Below, piece after piece: positions 28,994 to 32,568 of a stretch of DNA of 32,568 bases. Origin of the DNA: Triparma columacea (Eukaryota > Sar > Bolidophyceae > Parmales > Triparmaceae); the NCBI GenBank assembly GCA_030267965.1, contig BRYA01000349.1, positions 1 to 32,568 of the forward strand, in the 5' to 3' direction. Under the pieces are notes generated by a model. The model was not told where the DNA came from. It did not search any database and saw only the letters and a list, made by a program, of their open reading frames with translations. A program made the translations under genes and the position numbers. The first letter of the stretch is position 1. Each line of letters begins with the position of its first letter.

Positions 28994-30451
28994 ATGTCAT
29001 CGTTAGTATCAAACACTCTAACAAAGCGTAATCTCCACATTTTGACACCATTTACCCGCTCAAATGTCCTAAAATTGACTTCACAACACAATATCCCACG
29101 CCGTTCCTTCATAACATCTCTCCATCTCCCTTCACACTCCTTCAAACACGCTAACAAACACACCTCCAGCCACACAATCAACCATACATCCAAACGCTAC
29201 GTCAATGACAACGCAAGAGTAGCAGAGGTTAGAGAAGCAGCACATGCTAAACTCCAGGGTCGTAAGAGGTTTTACGATACTGTTACCATCGCTAATATCA
29301 ACGATGTTGAGGGTATGAAAGGTGAGAACGACGAAAGGATGAGGGAGGGGGGGGTTCTAAGTTCCATTTCCAACCCCCTTAAGGAGGGAGGAGGCTTGGC
29401 ATCGACCCTTAAAGCTCCTTAGCTTCGCTCCTCGCTCTGTTTCAACCAACCCCGTTCGGTCGTCGCTTCGCTCCGAACCACCCAGGTGAGAAACGACAAA
29501 AGGACGAAAGAAAGAAGAGGGGAGGGGGTTTTAAGTTGAACGCTTTGGCGCCAATATTGCCACCATCACAAACCCCTTCAGCGGTTTCGCTGAAGCGACC
29601 CGCCCATACCTTACCCAATACCCCTTCCGCGACTCGCTTTGACTTTACCAGAGGACGCTAGGGTTGTTGTGAGCAGTGGGGTTGATGGAGGAGAGGGTGG
29701 ACTTAAACTAGGTAAAGGGTTAGAGGAAGAGGATGAGGTGTATGAGGATTGGTATACTATACTACTTGACGGTAGGAAACTACGCACACCTGCGAAACGG
29801 GGATTAGTTATACCTAGTAGGAAACTGGCGGAAGCTGTTAGGAACGAGTGGGACTATCAGGTAGATTACGTGGAGCCTAGTAGTATGCCTTTGACTTCTC
29901 TTTGTTACACCGCAATTGATCAAGTTGCGGGGGAGAAGGAGTGGACGAGGGGGAATGTTATTAGGTATTTGAGGAACGATACGCTTTGTTATTGGGTTGG
30001 GATGGAGGATGAGGGGAGAGTTATTAGAAGGATGCAGGAAGATAGGTGGGGGAAGGTTATTGAATGGGTTAAATCGGAAGATGGGTTAGGGGAGGATCCT
30101 TACATCGAAACTGGGATTGGGGGAAGGGGAGGACTTAAACACCCGGAGGAACTCGTGTTGAAAGCAGAGAACATGCTAAAAGATATGGACCTATGGGAGT
30201 TAACAGCAATGCAGTCCTTAACCATGGAGACAAAGTCGTGTCTCCTAGGACTTGCTTGTATGTCCACAGCCGTAACCGTTGAAGAGGCGTGTAAAGCGGG
30301 GAGGGTTGAAGAGGACTTTAACATTGAACAGTGGGGACTGGTGGAGGGGGGACATGACTTTGATATACTTAATAATAGAATCGGGGTTAGGGCTGCGTGC
30401 ATGTTCGTGGAATGGATTAGGGAAGGGAGGGGGGGAGGGGAAGTAAAGTAA
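28994..30451 (+). CDS. ATP12: ATP12 / ATPAF2, mitochondrial F1-ATPase assembly chaperone
   Basis: Two predicted exons, 28994-29321 and 29652-30451, with a 330-bp phase-1 intron; product about 375 residues. The N-terminus is rich in Ser, Arg, Lys and His with almost no acidic residues (MSSLVSNTLTKRNLH, then RRSFITS), as in a mitochondrial presequence. The conserved domain starts with LQGRKRFYDTV at the end of exon 1 and continues with YTILLDGRKLRTPAKRG, LAEAVRNEWDYQ, MPLTSLCYTAIDQV and LRNDTLCYW, all typical ATP12 motifs. ATP12 binds free F1 alpha subunit and prevents its aggregation until it pairs with beta in the matrix. The splice joins K to E (MK-EDARVVV) in frame. It shares a very short divergent promoter with the OSCA-like gene. 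Length is in the usual range allowing for a Gly/Glu-rich insert after the intron. Confidence 0.92.
29322..29651 (+). other. ATP12 intron with a duplicated donor-region sequence and a short hairpin
   Basis: The donor is AAAG|GTGAGA and the acceptor TTACCAG. A second GTGAGAAACGACAAAAGGA-like segment at about 29485-29545 resembles the first 45 bases of the intron (29321 onward), including a following G-run and a TAAGTT. A perfect 7-bp hairpin TTCAGCG-GTTT-CGCTGAA lies at 29577-29594. The 142-residue frame continuing past the donor is intron read-through. Confidence 0.65.
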
Positions 30452-30940
30452 ACCAGTGTAAGGCGTGGTAAGGGGGATGGATGGAAGTTTTAAAAAGGGG
30501 AGGGGAGGGGGTGAGGGAATTAGGGTGTGGGCGATAGGGGAGAGGGGGGGGGAGAACGCGGAACTGTTACTCTTGGGGGAAAAGGGGGGATGGGAAGGGG
30601 GGGGAGGGGGGCTTCGATTCATGAACGCCTCTAAGCCCCGCACTTGCTGCTTCTCCCAGCCCCGCACTTGCAACACAACCCAAGGATGGAGAGAGATGAA
30701 GGACTAATTAAATACAGACCGCGGAGGAAAAAATCTCACTTGGCTCTTCTTACGCTCTTTCAACCTACCTACACCCTCAACAACCTCCTACTCCATATGT
30801 ATCTTTCTCCATATCCCCAACAAACTGGAGAATTTCACAAACAATCCTCGGATCCAACATTCCTTCCCTGACTCTCCCGATTTACTCTCTCCTCCAGTAC
30901 ATTGCGATTCCGCGATTTCAAACGCAGGTTAATATATCAG
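30452..30940. other. Intergenic region between ATP12 and the right-edge gene
   Basis: No supported gene. It starts with G-rich sequence (about 30520-30612), then has a 14-bp direct repeat AGCCCCGCACTTGC at 30634-30647 and 30658-30671, then AT-richer sequence with pyrimidine tracts. A splice-acceptor-like CTCCTCCAG at about 30888-30896 suggests that an upstream non-coding exon of the next gene could lie here. Confidence 0.4.
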
Positions 30941-32568
30941 ATGAAGTTGATGCGCCTAGTCTTGTCCAATGATGGATCCCAAGGTAACTCAGCCATCTTT
31001 GGCATCCATCCCAATCCCCACGAGGGGGCAGGAACGGCAGGAAGTTCTCCAAAACATGACCATGGCTGCGATGGCGATTGCTCAAAGTTATTCAAAGGCG
31101 GGGTTTCCGGCCATGACTACGGGCACCAACCCCCGATTTTCGATGAGAACCTCCCTGGCATGAACCCCAGCATCATGCCCAAGGTCGAAGCAAATCTCCA
31201 AAGCCCAGCCTCCTCTGGTGAAAAGGTCGGGGGGTGGTGGAGGATAATCGAGTTGATATCCTTGTTCCTCATCGTCGTCCTTCGCGCCGGATCTGGAGGT
31301 TCACTGCTTGTCCAAGTCGGATATGGTGAGAGAGAGGGTTGTTGTGGTGGAGGGGGTTTAGGGGAAGGTAGTGCATAATATATCCTAACACAGGTAGTGC
31401 ATAATATATCCTAACACCCACCATCGTAGTCACCACACCATCCCCCACGATCTATCCAGACAACGCAGCATCTCTAGGAGGCGAGGGTGACACCATTGTC
31501 ACCACTTCACAGTTGGATGTACATGCACTTCCTACCGCTCTCGTGAGCACCGACCACTCGTTCAAGGTCGGCCCCCTCGCCGTGGAAGTCGTCCTGAGCA
31601 CCAGCTCTGTAGGTTCACTGCTTGTCCAAGTCAGATATGGTGAGAGAAAAGGTGGTGGCGGTGGAGGGGGGATTTGGGGGAAAGGTAATGCAAAAAAAAT
31701 ATCCTAACGCACCCCATCGTAGTCACCACACCATCCCCCACGATCTATCCAGACAACGCAGCATCTCCCGGAGGCGAGGGTAACACCATTGTCACAACTT
31801 CACAGTTGGATGTACATGCACTTCCTACCGCTCTCGTGAACACCGACCACTCGTCCGGCGGCGAGGGGCCAAACCTTGTGCTGCTGACAATCCAGGGTGC
31901 TCTGACGACCATCATGACCAGCGGGACCCAAGCCCAAGCTCCCCCCTCCATCGTCGTCGTCAACGTTGTTGGGAATGTGACGAAAGGTGAGTAAAAGAAA
32001 GCAGCCGTTAGATATTGCGACAATGATTAACAAAACTAACCACTTATGCAGTCGTCCTGTCACCCCTCTCCCCAAGCGCAGACTTTTCAGAACTCGTTTC
32101 TCCTCAGATCGTCGTCTCCATCATGCAAGACACCGACCTCCGAAGCAAGCAACGCTACTATATGGACGGTAACGCTGACATCTCCTTTTTCAACACGACT
32201 CCGTTTGCTGACCAACTGACGACAACTGCTATGATTAGATTGGAGTGCACGACAGTTCAAGGTGAGGAGCCGGGGCGCTATGGGGAGAAGGGAACCATGA
32301 TGCACCGACTGTAGCTCACGCGACCGTCTCGCTTCCCTCCGCGAATAGCAGCCTCCCCGAGCCCCTCTCCTCCGCAGAATTCCACGTTGACAACCGGTGA
32401 AGGTGAGGCGCCGATTGTCGTCTCATTCGACGTTGGCCAAGACAGCAATTTCTACTTCATTTTGCGCGGCGGGGAGTGCGCTTTTGTAGTCGACAAGAAG
32501 ATGATCTCCAACATCGATTCAAGGCGCGCGGTCGATTCTAGCAAGGGTTTGGGGAATTCAGGGGTGGA
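30941..32568 (+). CDS. Unrecognised membrane-anchored protein with repeated Pro/Ser-plus-beta modules (cut by right edge)
   Basis: Predicted exons: 30941-31325, 31430-31639, 31723-31986, 32052-32261, 32349 to beyond 32568; introns 104, 83, 65 and 87 bp, every one in phase 1. Exons B, C and D are divisible by three. At least 435 residues are present. Exon A gives a Gly/His/Pro-rich N-terminus and one hydrophobic segment (IIELISLFLIVVL, about 104-116), a likely signal anchor. Each following exon opens with a Ser/Thr/Pro linker (TTPSPT, LSPLSPS, ASPSPSPP) and then beta-rich sequence (IVVSIM, IVVSFDVG). Exons B and C begin with near-identical 131-bp stretches. I do not recognise the family; a surface protein with repeated ectodomains is inference. 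Exon A is the least certain: an overlapping frame from 30969 (MMDPK) is a possible alternative. The strong signal is the frame continuity of exons B to E. Confidence 0.62.
31297..31560 (+). repeat. Tandem exon-plus-intron duplication, copy 1
   Basis: Covers the 3' end of exon A, intron A and the first 131 bases of exon B. It matches 31611-31853. By hand count the exon portions (31430-31560 and 31723-31853) differ at 5 of 131 positions, about 96% identity, giving three amino-acid changes. Confidence 0.92.
31367..31418 (+). repeat. 26-bp direct duplication containing the branch-point region
   Basis: Two adjacent copies of a 26-base unit beginning GGTAGTGCATAATATATCC and containing CTAAC, at 31367-31392 and 31393-31418, inside the 104-bp intron A. 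The intron therefore has two identical candidate branch points. The paralogous intron B has a single diverged copy (ATATCCTAACGC). Confidence 0.92.
31611..31853 (+). repeat. Tandem exon-plus-intron duplication, copy 2
   Basis: Covers the 3' end of exon B, intron B and the first 131 bases of exon C. It is about 21 bases shorter than copy 1 because copy 1 has an internal 26-bp duplication in its intron. Confidence 0.92.

Noticed and set aside
30969..31163. Alternative frame beginning MMDPK as exon A of the right-edge gene
   Set aside because: It ends in a stop without a good in-frame donor, while the chosen frame runs open to a GTGAGA donor in the correct phase. Kept as a caveat.

Overview
The window is nuclear DNA from a eukaryote with short spliceosomal introns. 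Of 17 coding introns I could phase exactly, 15 begin GTGAG and 2 begin GTAAG; all end in AG and most are 65-170 bp. The gene content points to a flagellated, probably photosynthetic or parasitic-free-living protist: an outer-arm dynein heavy chain with Kelch, IPT and filamin modules, a BspA-type leucine-rich-repeat protein, a type II membrane sulfotransferase, an OSCA/CSC1 channel, and ATP12. I infer a stramenopile alga, perhaps a Parmales/bolidophyte relative; this is a judgement from gene style, not a database match.

Left third (1-5550). A minus-strand Hsp110 start is cut by the left edge. Three minus-strand, intronless reading frames follow: a small Cys-containing protein (884-1534), a sulfotransferase (1938-3263) and a BspA-like LRR protein (3797-5086). 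Their bodies are unrelated, yet each is preceded by a copy of the same roughly 350-bp block, which looks like a promoter/5'-leader with a conserved leader intron. In the first two genes the block runs into the coding sequence, so they share the N-terminus MGKKS...LTLADKTY. This looks like one 5' module placed in front of different genes.

Middle (6023-24013). A four-exon minus-strand gene encodes an outer-arm dynein heavy chain of about 4114 residues. Its last exon is 10.1 kb and uninterrupted. Divergent from it, 580 bp away, is a five-exon plus-strand gene for an unrecognised 1338-residue charged protein with a CxxC segment, a C2H2 finger and a C-terminal FHA-like domain. The head-to-head arrangement hints at shared control and possibly a flagellar role (inference).

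Right third (24064-32568). A six-exon minus-strand OSCA/CSC1-like channel gene (about 1235 residues) ends only 50 bp from the stop of the FHA gene. Its start lies 102 bp from the divergent start of ATP12, a mitochondrial F1-ATPase assembly factor, so the two probably share a promoter. Last is the 5' part of an unrecognised plus-strand gene running off the right edge. It has a predicted membrane anchor and repeated Ser/Thr/Pro-plus-beta modules on separate exons, all with phase-1 introns, including a very recent exon duplication.

No rRNA, tRNA, CRISPR array or transposase was seen. There is one 4-base N gap at 27739-27742, inside a homopolymer-rich intron. All exon joins are my own hand predictions from splice consensus and reading-frame continuity; none is backed by transcripts.
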